Origin: Flavobacterium potami | GTDB lineage: Bacteria; Bacteroidota; Bacteroidia; Flavobacteriales; Flavobacteriaceae | Direction of reading: 5' to 3' | NCBI RefSeq assembly: GCF_020026915.1 | Contig: NZ_JAINUY010000004.1 | Span: 310,001-374,000, forward strand | Length of the DNA stretch: 64,000 nt | Part shown: positions 1 to 7,704 of the stretch, one piece after another | Layout of the letters: each line of letters starts with the position of its first letter | Position numbering within the stretch: position 1 is the stretch's first letter | Notes under the pieces: generated by a model | Databases searched by the model: none | Seen by the model: the letters and a program-made list of their open reading frames with translations, nothing else | Told to the model about the DNA's origin: nothing | Position numbers and translations under genes: made by a program

Positions 1-2
1 TG

Positions 3-680
3 TTTTTCCCGACGATATTCAATAATCCGAATGTTATTTATGCCAACTTCTTTATTTTATTGTCACTTCGAAGGCTAATTTCACTGCAATCACTTAAAGC
101 ATCAAAAGAAAAAATATTTGATGCGGCATTTTGGATTTTTGTAGCTTCTTTATTTCAATTCTGGAGTATTTTGTTCTTAATATTGGTATATATATCAATT
201 GTTTTTCACGTTTCGAGAGATTATCGAAACTGGGTTTTACCATTTATTGCATTTTTGGCTGTAGCAATTTTGTTCTATATGACTTCTTTAATTTTCAAGA
301 TTGATGTCGTGGCATTTTTCCAGGAAAGGGCTCAAATCGATTTTAGAATTGATTATTTTAAGAATAATTACGAAAATGCAGCACTCTCAATTTACACTGC
401 AGTCGCTTTGTTTTTTGTTACTTCAATGCTTATGACCTTATCTAACAGACCACAAATTGTTCATTCTTCATACAAAAAAGTCGTAGCTTATTTCTTTATT
501 GCTGTCTTGGTTTTCATTATTTCGCCAAACAAAAGCAATGATTTGTTGCTTTTTAGCATAGCACCATTAACCATTATGGCAGCCAGTCATGTCGAATACA
601 TGCAGCAAAAACTGAATAACGAAATTGTATATTATGTATTGATTGTGTGTAGTTTATTTACGTTTTTCTCTCAACTATAA
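3..680 (+). CDS. Membrane protein, DUF6427-like (5' end outside window)
   Basis: The reading frame is open to the first base of the window with no stop, so the true start lies upstream and only the last ~226 residues are seen. A TTG at position 60 is merely an internal codon. The protein is very hydrophobic, with about six predicted membrane segments and short basic loops. It resembles the flavobacterial DUF6427 family, which is often found just upstream of upp; I recall this and did not compute it. No catalytic motif is visible and the function is unknown. Its stop overlaps the convergent upp gene by 6 bases. Confidence 0.7.
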   Translation, partial: FFPTIFNNPNVIYANFFILLSLRRLISLQSLKASKEKIFDAAFWIFVASLFQFWSILFLILVYISIVFHVSRDYRNWVLPFIAFLAVAILFYMTSLIFKIDVVAFFQERAQIDFRIDYFKNNYENAALSIYTAVALFFVTSMLMTLSNRPQIVHSSYKKVVAYFFIAVLVFIISPNKSNDLLLFSIAPLTIMAASHVEYMQQKLNNEIVYYVLIVCSLFTFFSQL

Positions 681-1328
681 TTTACTTCCATAAGCCAAAT
701 CTCCAGCGTCTCCAAGACCAGGAACAATATAATTTTTCTCATTTAATTTTTCATCCAAAGAAGCAACCCATAAATGACAATTTTCGGGAAGATTTTGTTC
801 TAAATGTGCAATTCCTTCAGGAGCTGCAATAACTACAACAATATGAAATTCTGTTGGAGCAGCATTTTCAAGCAATTTTTTATGAACAGCAACTATAGAT
901 TGTCCAGTTGCCAACATCGGATCCAGAAGTAAGACCGTTTTATTATTTAGATTTGAAATAGCTTGATACTCAACTAAAATTTCAAATTCATCATCATTAT
1001 TTGGATGATACCTGCAAGCCGAAACAAAGCTGTTTTCTGCGTGATCAAAGTAATTCAAAAACCCGTTATGAAGCGGTAATCCAGCTCTTAAAATTGGACA
1101 TAAAACCAAGTCGGTATCAATTTGAGTGGTCTTTTTGATGCCAAGGGGAGTCTTGATTTCAATCTCTTTGTAAGGTAAAATTTTGCTTAGCTCGTAAGCC
1201 ATAATTTCTCCAATACGTTCAATATTTCTACGAAAACGCATGCTGTCGTTTTGGACATTTACATTTCTAATTTGTCCAAGAAAATGATTTAAAACGCTGT
1301 TGTTTTCAGATATATAGTGAATTTTCAT
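675..1328 (-). CDS. upp: Uracil phosphoribosyltransferase
   Basis: Pyrimidine salvage enzyme that converts uracil and PRPP to UMP in the cytosol. The PRPP-binding loop VLLLDPMLATGQS is at residues 132-144. The C-terminal uracil-recognition segment PGLGDAGDLAYG is present, as is the N-terminal RRNIERIGEIMAYE helix. Length (217 aa) is normal for the family. It is transcribed alone, convergent with the membrane protein to its left and divergent from the DUF4254 gene. Confidence 0.95.
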   Translation of the reverse strand: MKIHYISENNSVLNHFLGQIRNVNVQNDSMRFRRNIERIGEIMAYELSKILPYKEIEIKTPLGIKKTTQIDTDLVLCPILRAGLPLHNGFLNYFDHAENSFVSACRYHPNNDDEFEILVEYQAISNLNNKTVLLLDPMLATGQSIVAVHKKLLENAAPTEFHIVVVIAAPEGIAHLEQNLPENCHLWVASLDEKLNEKNYIVPGLGDAGDLAYGSKL

Positions 1329-1410
1329 GATGAAATATTAATTTATTAACGAATAAAAGTATAAAAACGAAAAATAATTGCTTTTTTTCGTAGCATAAAA
1401 GTATAAAAAG

Positions 1411-1418
1411 TATCTTTG
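1411..1418 (+). promoter_or_regulatory. -7 promoter box TATCTTTG
   Basis: This matches the Bacteroidota -7 consensus TAnnTTTG and lies 21 bases before the ATG of the DUF4254 gene. No convincing TTG at the -33 position is visible, so this rests on the -7 box and its placement. Confidence 0.5.
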
Positions 1419-1439
1419 TAACTCTAAAAAAATAAATAC

Positions 1440-2045
1440 ATGTTTTCAAAATTAGCATATTCTGTTTTCGAGCAAAGTATCAAAGATTATCATCAATTTG
1501 ATAATGTTGACCAGCCGATCAATAATCCTTATCCAAAAGATAAGTTCGAGCATTTGTTATATCTAAAAAATTGGATTGATACCGTTCAATGGCATTTTGA
1601 AGATATTATTCGTGATCCACAGATTGATCCAGTTGCGGCTTTAACATTAAAAAGAAGAATCGATGCCTCAAATCAGGAACGTACTGATATGGTTGAATAT
1701 ATCGACAGTTACTTTTTGCAAAAATACAGTAATGTAAAAGCTAAAGATGGAGCAAAAATCAATTCTGAAAGTCCGGCTTGGGCATTTGATAGATTGTCTA
1801 TTTTGGCTTTAAAAATTTATCATATGCATGAAGAAGCTACACGTGCTGAAGCTTCTCAGGAGCACAGAGATAAATGTCAGGAAAAATTAAATGTACTTTT
1901 AGAACAAAGAACAGATTTATCTACAGCAATTGAAGAATTATTGACAGATATCGAAAATGGCGATAAATTCATGAAAGTGTACAAACAAATGAAGATGTAC
2001 AATGACGATGAATTGAACCCTGTGTTATATCAAAATAAAAAATAA
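1440..2045 (+). CDS. DUF4254 domain-containing protein
   Basis: Soluble, mostly alpha-helical protein of 201 aa, with acidic and aromatic-rich helices such as LKNWIDTVQWHFEDIIRDP and DASNQERTDMVEYID. I recognise the pattern as DUF4254, a family of unknown function usually encoded next to heptosyltransferase-like glycosyltransferases. That is the arrangement here: the stop is followed after one base by the start of the GT9 gene. A link to lipopolysaccharide or other glycan assembly is inferred only from this pairing. Confidence 0.8.
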   Translation: MFSKLAYSVFEQSIKDYHQFDNVDQPINNPYPKDKFEHLLYLKNWIDTVQWHFEDIIRDPQIDPVAALTLKRRIDASNQERTDMVEYIDSYFLQKYSNVKAKDGAKINSESPAWAFDRLSILALKIYHMHEEATRAEASQEHRDKCQEKLNVLLEQRTDLSTAIEELLTDIENGDKFMKVYKQMKMYNDDELNPVLYQNKK

Positions 2046-2046
2046 T

Positions 2047-3093
2047 TTGGCAGACCTGTCTAGCAAAATTAAGCATATAGCCGTCATGAGACTATCCGCA
2101 ATGGGAGATGTCGCCATGACGGTTCCTGTTTTACGAGCTTTTGTAAAACAATATCCAACGGTAAAACTGACTGTTATTTCACGTCCTTTTTTTAAACCTT
2201 TTTTTGATGGAATTCCGAATTTGGAGTTTTTTGCTTTTGATGAAAAAGAAAGACACAAAGGATTTCCTGGACTTTTACGATTATTTAAAGATTTGAAAAA
2301 GCTGAAAATTGATGCTTTTGCAGATCTTCATAATGTATTGAGATCTAAAGTTGTGAGCTTGCTTTTCGCTTTAAGCGGAAAAAAAAGAGCAACTGTTGAT
2401 AAAGGTCGTGAAGGAAAAAAAGAATTGACTCGTGCCGATAACAAGGTTTTTAAACAATTGCCAACCATGTTCGAAAGACATGGAAAAGTGTTTGAAGAAT
2501 TGGGTTTTCCTTTAAATTTATCGAATCCTAACTTTCCAGAAAAAGCGATTTTAAGTCCTGATATTCTTGAAATTATCGGAAATCAAAATTCAAAATTAAT
2601 CGGAATTGCACCTTTTGCGCAATATGATTCAAAGGTTTATCCTTTAGATTTGATGAAAGTAGTCATTGAAAAATTGGCTGAAAATTCAACGAATAAAATT
2701 TTACTTTTCGGTGGAGGAAAGAAAGAAATAGAGGTTCTAGATACGCTTTCAAAGCCATTTGAAAATGTTATAAATGTTGCCGGAAAAATTAAATTTCAAC
2801 AGGAATTACAATTGATAAGTAACCTGGATGTAATGCTTTCTATGGATTCTGGAAATGCACATATTGCTGCAATGCTGGGAGTTAAAGTTGTAACGCTTTG
2901 GGGTGCAACACATCCGTACGCGGGATTTTTGCCATTTAACCAGACTCTAGAAAATGCATTGACTTCAGACCGAAATCAATATCCAAAACTACCAACTTCG
3001 GTTTATGGAAACAAGATTGTTGAAGGTTATGAAGATGCGATGAGAACAATTTTTCCAGAAGATGTAGTTTCTCTAATAAATACCAATATTTAA
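2047..3093 (+). CDS. Glycosyltransferase family 9 (heptosyltransferase-like)
   Basis: 348 aa GT-B fold enzyme expected to transfer a sugar from a nucleotide donor in lipopolysaccharide core or surface glycan synthesis. The N-terminal strand IAVMRLSAMGDVAMTVP and the C-terminal donor-binding segment DSGNAHIAAMLG followed by TLWGATHPYAG are the GT9 hallmarks. The start is a TTG. The first ATG (2086) would cut into the conserved first beta strand, so TTG at 2047 or another codon close by is more likely. It is translationally coupled to the DUF4254 gene. The acceptor sugar cannot be told from sequence. Confidence 0.85.
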   Translation: MADLSSKIKHIAVMRLSAMGDVAMTVPVLRAFVKQYPTVKLTVISRPFFKPFFDGIPNLEFFAFDEKERHKGFPGLLRLFKDLKKLKIDAFADLHNVLRSKVVSLLFALSGKKRATVDKGREGKKELTRADNKVFKQLPTMFERHGKVFEELGFPLNLSNPNFPEKAILSPDILEIIGNQNSKLIGIAPFAQYDSKVYPLDLMKVVIEKLAENSTNKILLFGGGKKEIEVLDTLSKPFENVINVAGKIKFQQELQLISNLDVMLSMDSGNAHIAAMLGVKVVTLWGATHPYAGFLPFNQTLENALTSDRNQYPKLPTSVYGNKIVEGYEDAMRTIFPEDVVSLINTNI

Positions 3094-3135
3094 AATTCCA
3101 AATTCCAAGTTAAAATAGGAATTTGGAATTTTTTT
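3092..3135 (+). terminator. Hairpin terminator after the GT9 gene
   Basis: A perfect 15-bp stem (3092-3106 with 3118-3132) and an 11-base loop are followed by a T run. It begins in the stop codon and lies between convergent genes, so it can act for both strands. The same arm sequence (AATTCCAAAT) recurs at 4157-4199. Confidence 0.8.
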
Positions 3136-3144
3136 ATTTGAATT

Positions 3145-3456
3145 TTATCCAAGCCAAATCTTCTCATCACGACATCTGCGATAAAGATAACTTTTAAGAT
3201 TCGAGATTGTTTCTTGATAATCTGGAGCATCATAACCAAATCGTTCGTGTTCCATTTGTTCTTTTTCTAAAGCTTCACAGCCTTTTATGACTTCTTTAAT
3301 CATATCAATCAATGGAAGCTCTTTATTATCTGTTTTTTGAAATTTGAGTTCCACAATTTCATCTTGCAATTCTGAACAATAATCTACAAGTTGAATAACT
3401 TCTGATTCTTCCAAAAGCGATTGGTTATTTTTAAAAATCTCTCGTATTGACTTCAT
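3145..3456 (-). CDS. Small hypothetical protein, charged and helical
   Basis: 103 aa, no signal peptide or membrane segment. Charged helices carry many Glu and Lys residues (for example SLLEESEVIQLVDYCSELQDE) and the C-terminus is aromatic and basic. I do not recognise a family. It has its own hairpin terminator downstream at 3092-3135. It faces the same way as the next orphan gene, with about 100 bases between them. Coding status is supported by length, a clean ATG and amino-acid composition. Function unknown. Confidence 0.6.
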   Translation of the reverse strand: MKSIREIFKNNQSLLEESEVIQLVDYCSELQDEIVELKFQKTDNKELPLIDMIKEVIKGCEALEKEQMEHERFGYDAPDYQETISNLKSYLYRRCRDEKIWLG

Positions 3457-3556
3457 CTTTCAAATTTTAAACTTTGACAAATATCCTTAAATTTTTTATC
3501 TTTTAGTCAAAGTATTTCTCCAAGCAGACCATTGAAAAACTAGAGTAGATGAAATT

Positions 3557-3952
3557 TTATAAACTCAGAAAAAGATAGCCTAGAACTTTCTTTTTGTTTT
3601 TGTCAACTACGACTTTAACAAAATGATTTTCTTGTTCAGTAGCCAGTAAAATATGTTCAAAATCATCGGTTGAATTTCGGTAAACTTTATGAACCAAATC
3701 AGATTCTTTAATTTTTCTAGATAAAATTTTAGCCGCTTTTAATTCACTTACATAAGGCCAAATATTAAAAAAGCTATCATTAGCTGAGATTTCTGTCATT
3801 CCGTTAACCATCGTAGAATTATATTTTTCTTCTGAAATCAGTTTAGGACCTTTTCTGTTTTTTCTTTTTTTGATCACAAAATAGATGCAGAATAAAGAGG
3901 TTATTACGAAAAGTAAAATAAAAGTAAGGCGAAGATAATGATGTGTTGCCAT
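3557..3952 (-). CDS. Hypothetical single-pass membrane protein
   Basis: 131 aa. One N-terminal membrane helix (about residues 8-26, LRLTFILLFVITSLFCIYFV) is followed by a basic stretch KKRKNRKGPK, which predicts a cytoplasmic C-terminal domain. The rest is a small soluble domain with no motif I can name. It has no partner gene other than the neighbouring orphan. Function unknown. Confidence 0.55.
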   Translation of the reverse strand: MATHHYLRLTFILLFVITSLFCIYFVIKKRKNRKGPKLISEEKYNSTMVNGMTEISANDSFFNIWPYVSELKAAKILSRKIKESDLVHKVYRNSTDDFEHILLATEQENHFVKVVVDKNKKKVLGYLFLSL

Positions 3953-4156
3953 TATATTTAATGTTTTAAAAGTTTTGACAATTAAATGAAGGCTTACAAA
4001 ATCTATCCATAAGATAAAAAATGTATCAGTCTTGTGTGCACTACTAATTTAATGAATTTTCGGCATATTTTTTAAAAAATCTTTAGAAACAAAAACGGTT
4101 TTTTAAGTATCTTTTAAAATGAAAATGGGAGTAGTAAATTCTCAGAAAGTGGAAAA

Positions 4157-4199
4157 AAAATTCCAAATCCCAATTTTTTGCATTGGAATTTGGAATTTT
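4157..4199 (-). terminator. Hairpin terminator after the ferredoxin reductase gene
   Basis: Arms 4157-4173 and 4183-4199 pair over 17 bp with one mismatch around a 9-base loop. On the minus strand the stem is followed by a T run, 24 bases past the stop of the reductase gene. The spacer 3953-4222 otherwise holds nothing I can identify. Confidence 0.7.
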
Positions 4200-4222
4200 A
4201 TATTTTTAAGACTTCCTAACGA

Positions 4223-5275
4223 TTATACATCGTCGTAATCAACATAAATAGTCTCAGAAGTTGGATGCGCTTGGCAAGTTAAAATTAAACCTTCAGCAAT
4301 CTCGCCATCAGTTAAAATAGAGTTTTTTGTCATTTCTGCACTTCCTACAGTAACGCGGCCTAAACAGCTGCTGCAGATTCCGCCTTGGCAAGAATATGGA
4401 GCATCAACGCCTTGTTTTAAAGCAGCATCAAGAATGGTTTGTTTTTTAGACATTTCAAAAGTAGTCTCTTCATCATCTACCAAAACTGTAATTTTTGTGT
4501 GTCCTTCCTGAGAACCCTGAATTACGTTTTCTTCTGTAGAAGAAGTAAAAAGTTCAAACTTAATAGCAGATTCTTTTACATTTTTCTCTTTTAAAACATC
4601 AGAAACCGTATTGATCATTTCTTCTGGTCCGCACAAGAAAAATTTATCAAATTGAAGTTCTTTGTGTTTATTGTTCAGCACAAAATTTACCGCCGATTTT
4701 TCAATTCTTCCGAATAAAGCATTTTCAGCTTTTGCCTGACTGAATACATAATGCACAAAAAATCTGCCTACGTATTGCAATTGCAAATCGTGAAGTTCCT
4801 GGTGAAAGATTGTATTTTCAGGAGTTTTATTTCCGTAAACCAATACAAATGAGCTTTTTGGTTCATGTTTTAAAACCGATTTTATAATAGAAAGAACAGG
4901 AGTAATTCCGCTTCCTGCTACAAATGCAGCATAATTCTTTTGTCTTTCAGCATCTGGCTCAAAAGTAAATTTACCTTCAGGCTGACCTACTTCAAGAACA
5001 TCTCCGGCTTTTAATTTAGTATTGGCAAATTGAGAAAAAAGACCATTTTTTACTGCTTTAACCGCAATTCTTAATTCGCCGCTGTCTGGAGCAGAACAAA
5101 TAGAATAAGCACGTCTAATTTCTTGATTGTCAAGAGTTAATTTTAAATTTATATATTGACCAGCTATAAATTTATAGTCTGGTTTTAGTTCTTCGGGAAC
5201 ATTAAAAAGTACTGAAACAGCATCTGCAGTTTCGCGTTTTACCTCTTTAATTATAAGTTTTAAGAATGAAGGCAT
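4223..5275 (-). CDS. Ferredoxin-NADP reductase-like flavoprotein with C-terminal [2Fe-2S] domain
   Basis: 350 aa electron-transfer protein of the PaaE/Hmp-reductase type. It has an FAD-binding domain (motif RAYSICSAP), a NAD(P)-binding domain (GSGITP) and a C-terminal plant-type ferredoxin domain. The four iron-ligating cysteines are at about residues 296, 301, 304 and 334 (C-x4-C-x2-C-x29-C). A longer frame begins at 5302, but a TAnnTTTG promoter box at 5291-5298 lies inside that extension, so the ATG at 5275 is chosen. No oxygenase is encoded nearby and the physiological partner is unknown. Confidence 0.88.
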   Translation of the reverse strand: MPSFLKLIIKEVKRETADAVSVLFNVPEELKPDYKFIAGQYINLKLTLDNQEIRRAYSICSAPDSGELRIAVKAVKNGLFSQFANTKLKAGDVLEVGQPEGKFTFEPDAERQKNYAAFVAGSGITPVLSIIKSVLKHEPKSSFVLVYGNKTPENTIFHQELHDLQLQYVGRFFVHYVFSQAKAENALFGRIEKSAVNFVLNNKHKELQFDKFFLCGPEEMINTVSDVLKEKNVKESAIKFELFTSSTEENVIQGSQEGHTKITVLVDDEETTFEMSKKQTILDAALKQGVDAPYSCQGGICSSCLGRVTVGSAEMTKNSILTDGEIAEGLILTCQAHPTSETIYVDYDDV

Positions 5276-5290
5276 GATAGAATTTTTATG

Positions 5291-5298
5291 CAAAAGTA
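5291..5298 (-). promoter_or_regulatory. -7 promoter box TACTTTTG
   Basis: On the minus strand this matches TAnnTTTG. Transcription would begin about 5-7 bases downstream, giving a leader of roughly ten bases before the ATG at 5275. It rules out the upstream alternative start of the reductase gene. Confidence 0.6.
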
Positions 5299-5361
5299 GC
5301 AAACCACTCTTAAAAGCGTAGCACGAAATTATTTTTTTTAACTTTTTTTGTAACGTTTTCC

Positions 5362-5369
5362 TACATTTG
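5362..5369 (+). promoter_or_regulatory. -7 promoter box TACATTTG
   Basis: This matches TAnnTTTG and lies 34 bases before the ATG of the ABC exporter membrane subunit. The -33 element is not clear because the upstream DNA is a T-rich run. Confidence 0.5.
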
Positions 5370-5403
5370 GTCTCTTACTACAAAAATACTAAAACCATAA
5401 ACC

Positions 5404-6864
5404 ATGATTAAGAAGTTTATTTACCTAGAATGGAAAGCTTTCATTAGATCGGCATCTTTCGGTAAAAACCTGGCTATGAAAATACTAATAGGTTTTTTTA
5501 TGATCTATTTTTCATTAATTTTTATAGGAATGGGCGTTGGAGCATTTTATGCTCTTAAAGAGATGAAATTAGAACCATTTGTAACTGTTAACAAATTTCT
5601 AGTTTACTATTTTCTACTTGATTTGATTATACGATTATTATTGCAGTCAATTCCGGTTCTAAATATCAAACCTTTACTGGTCCTTCCCTTTAAAAAACCA
5701 ACTATCGTTCATTTCTCTTTGGGAAAAACAGCATTGTCTTTTTTTAATTGGATTCATGCCTTGTTTTTTATTCCGTTTTCGGTGGTATTAATTTTAAACG
5801 GATACGATGTTGTGGGAATTGTTTTCTGGCATTTAGGAATTATAGCATTAGTTTATATCAATAATTTCCTGAATATTATTTTAAGTAACATTGATAAATT
5901 ATTCGCTGTTTTCGTGATGTTAATTTTGGTATTTGCAAGTGCTCAATATTACAAATTGTTTGATGTTACAGTATTTACGACGCCATTTTTTCAAAACTTT
6001 TACGATATCGAAGGCGTTTTTTTAATTCCAATTCTGATACTAATCGGATTGTATGTTTTTACTTTTAAATACTTCAAAAAGAATTTGTATCTGGATGAAG
6101 GACTTTCTGTAAAACAAGATGAAGCTTCTACAGAAAACCTTACTTGGCTGAATCAGTTTGGAACTTTGGGAACTTTCCTTAAAAATGATATCAAATTGAT
6201 TAAAAGAAATAAAAGATCAAAAACCACAATTGTAATGAGTGTAATCTTTTTATTCTATGGTTTAATCTTTTTTGGAAATTCACATCAGCCAGCTATGATG
6301 CATATTTTTGCGGGAATATTTGTTTCAGGAGGATTTTTATTTGTTTTTGGTCAGTTTGTACCGAGTTGGGATAGTTCGTATTATCAATTAATGATGACAC
6401 AAAATATTCCGTATCGAGGTTATATCACTTCAAAATGGTGGCTTATTGTAATCGCAACATTTGTCTCTACAATATTGGCTTCGTTTTATCTTTTCTACGG
6501 ATGGGAAGTTTATTTGACTATTGTAGTTGGTGCAATTTATAATATAGGAGTCAATTCTCATTTGGTTCTTTTGGGAGGTGCTTTTACTAAAACACCAATA
6601 GATCTTAGTAATGCAGGTGGTGCTTTTGGCGACAAAAAAGCTTTTAATGCAAGTGCGATGCTACTATCTCTGCCAAAAATTTTACTTCCTTTAGGCTTAT
6701 ACGCACTTGGAATGTATTTCGGAAACAAAATGATTGGTCTGGCATTAGTTGCTGGAGCAGGAGTGATCGGTTTTGTCTTTAAGGAAAAAGTTTTTTCTTT
6801 AATTGAAAAGAGATACAAAATTGAAAAATACAGTACAATAAGTGCTTACAAACAAAAGAATTAA
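5404..6864 (+). CDS. ABC exporter membrane subunit, DUF5687-like
   Basis: 486 aa integral membrane protein with about 10-12 hydrophobic segments and a charged central loop near residues 235-275. It resembles the DUF5687 family of Bacteroidota, which is regularly paired with an ABC ATPase as here (the ATPase starts 55 bases downstream). The likely role is the membrane part of an exporter in the inner membrane. The substrate is unknown. Confidence 0.75.
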   Translation: MIKKFIYLEWKAFIRSASFGKNLAMKILIGFFMIYFSLIFIGMGVGAFYALKEMKLEPFVTVNKFLVYYFLLDLIIRLLLQSIPVLNIKPLLVLPFKKPTIVHFSLGKTALSFFNWIHALFFIPFSVVLILNGYDVVGIVFWHLGIIALVYINNFLNIILSNIDKLFAVFVMLILVFASAQYYKLFDVTVFTTPFFQNFYDIEGVFLIPILILIGLYVFTFKYFKKNLYLDEGLSVKQDEASTENLTWLNQFGTLGTFLKNDIKLIKRNKRSKTTIVMSVIFLFYGLIFFGNSHQPAMMHIFAGIFVSGGFLFVFGQFVPSWDSSYYQLMMTQNIPYRGYITSKWWLIVIATFVSTILASFYLFYGWEVYLTIVVGAIYNIGVNSHLVLLGGAFTKTPIDLSNAGGAFGDKKAFNASAMLLSLPKILLPLGLYALGMYFGNKMIGLALVAGAGVIGFVFKEKVFSLIEKRYKIEKYSTISAYKQKN

Positions 6865-6919
6865 TAACATAATTAGAAAATTTGTCAATTAGATAATTAA
6901 TCTAAAATCAACAATTACC

Positions 6920-7615
6920 ATGATACAAGTAAATCAGCTTTCAAAAAAATATAACGGAACAACAGTTTTAAACATCAGTAATCTTGAAATTCCAAAAGGA
7001 CAAAGTTTTGGATTAGTGGGCAATAACGGAGCAGGAAAAACAACATTTTTCAGTTTGCTTTTAGACCTTATTCAGCCTTCTACTGGATATATAAAAAGCA
7101 ATGGAATTCAAGTAAATACAAGTGAAAATTGGAAATCTTTTACTGGTTCTTTTTTAGATGAGAACTTCCTTATCGGATATTTAACTCCTGAAGAATATTT
7201 TTATTTTATCGGAGATTTACGCAATCAGAACAAAGCAGATGTTGATGCATTATTAACGAAACATGAAGAGTTTTTCAACGGAGAAATTTTAAAAAATAAA
7301 AAATACCTTCGTGACTTATCAAAAGGAAATCAGAAAAAAGTTGGAATCATTGCCACTCTAATAGGAAATCCTGAAGTTGTAATTTTAGATGAACCTTTTG
7401 CAAATTTGGATCCAACAACGGTTAGCAGGTTAAAAAAAATTATCAAAGAATTAGCCGACAATCCAAATGTTACCGTTTTAGTTTCAAGTCACGATTTGCA
7501 GCATACTGTTGAGGTTTGTGATCGAATTGTGGCACTTAATAAAGGCGAAATTGTAAAAGATATTCAGACTTCCAAAGAGACCTTACAGGAACTGGAATTG
7601 TTTTTTGCGGTATAG
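6920..7615 (+). CDS. ABC transporter ATP-binding protein
   Basis: 231 aa nucleotide-binding subunit, partner of the membrane protein upstream. Walker A GNNGAGKTT is at about 34-42, a slightly degenerate signature LSKGNQKK near 135, Walker B VVILDEPFANLDP near 155-168, and the switch His in VSSHD. The LSKGNQ form in place of LSGGQ is common in small exporters of this type. The substrate is unknown. Confidence 0.9.
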   Translation: MIQVNQLSKKYNGTTVLNISNLEIPKGQSFGLVGNNGAGKTTFFSLLLDLIQPSTGYIKSNGIQVNTSENWKSFTGSFLDENFLIGYLTPEEYFYFIGDLRNQNKADVDALLTKHEEFFNGEILKNKKYLRDLSKGNQKKVGIIATLIGNPEVVILDEPFANLDPTTVSRLKKIIKELADNPNVTVLVSSHDLQHTVEVCDRIVALNKGEIVKDIQTSKETLQELELFFAV

Positions 7616-7704
7616 GACTTCTATATTTCAAAAAGAAGCGTATTTTTACAAATGAATATACTAAAACTGATTTTTAGTAGTTATCTGTTTTAAACTGTTT
7701 TCTA

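Noticed and set aside
2025..2258. Minus-strand frame of 77 codons overlapping the GT9 gene start
   Set aside because: It is fully antisense to a well-supported glycosyltransferase gene and shows no family resemblance.
5404..7615. ABC exporter pair considered as part of the gliding GldA-GldF-GldG system
   Set aside because: The membrane subunit is a DUF5687-like protein, and no GldG-like partner is present; proximity to sprE alone is not enough.
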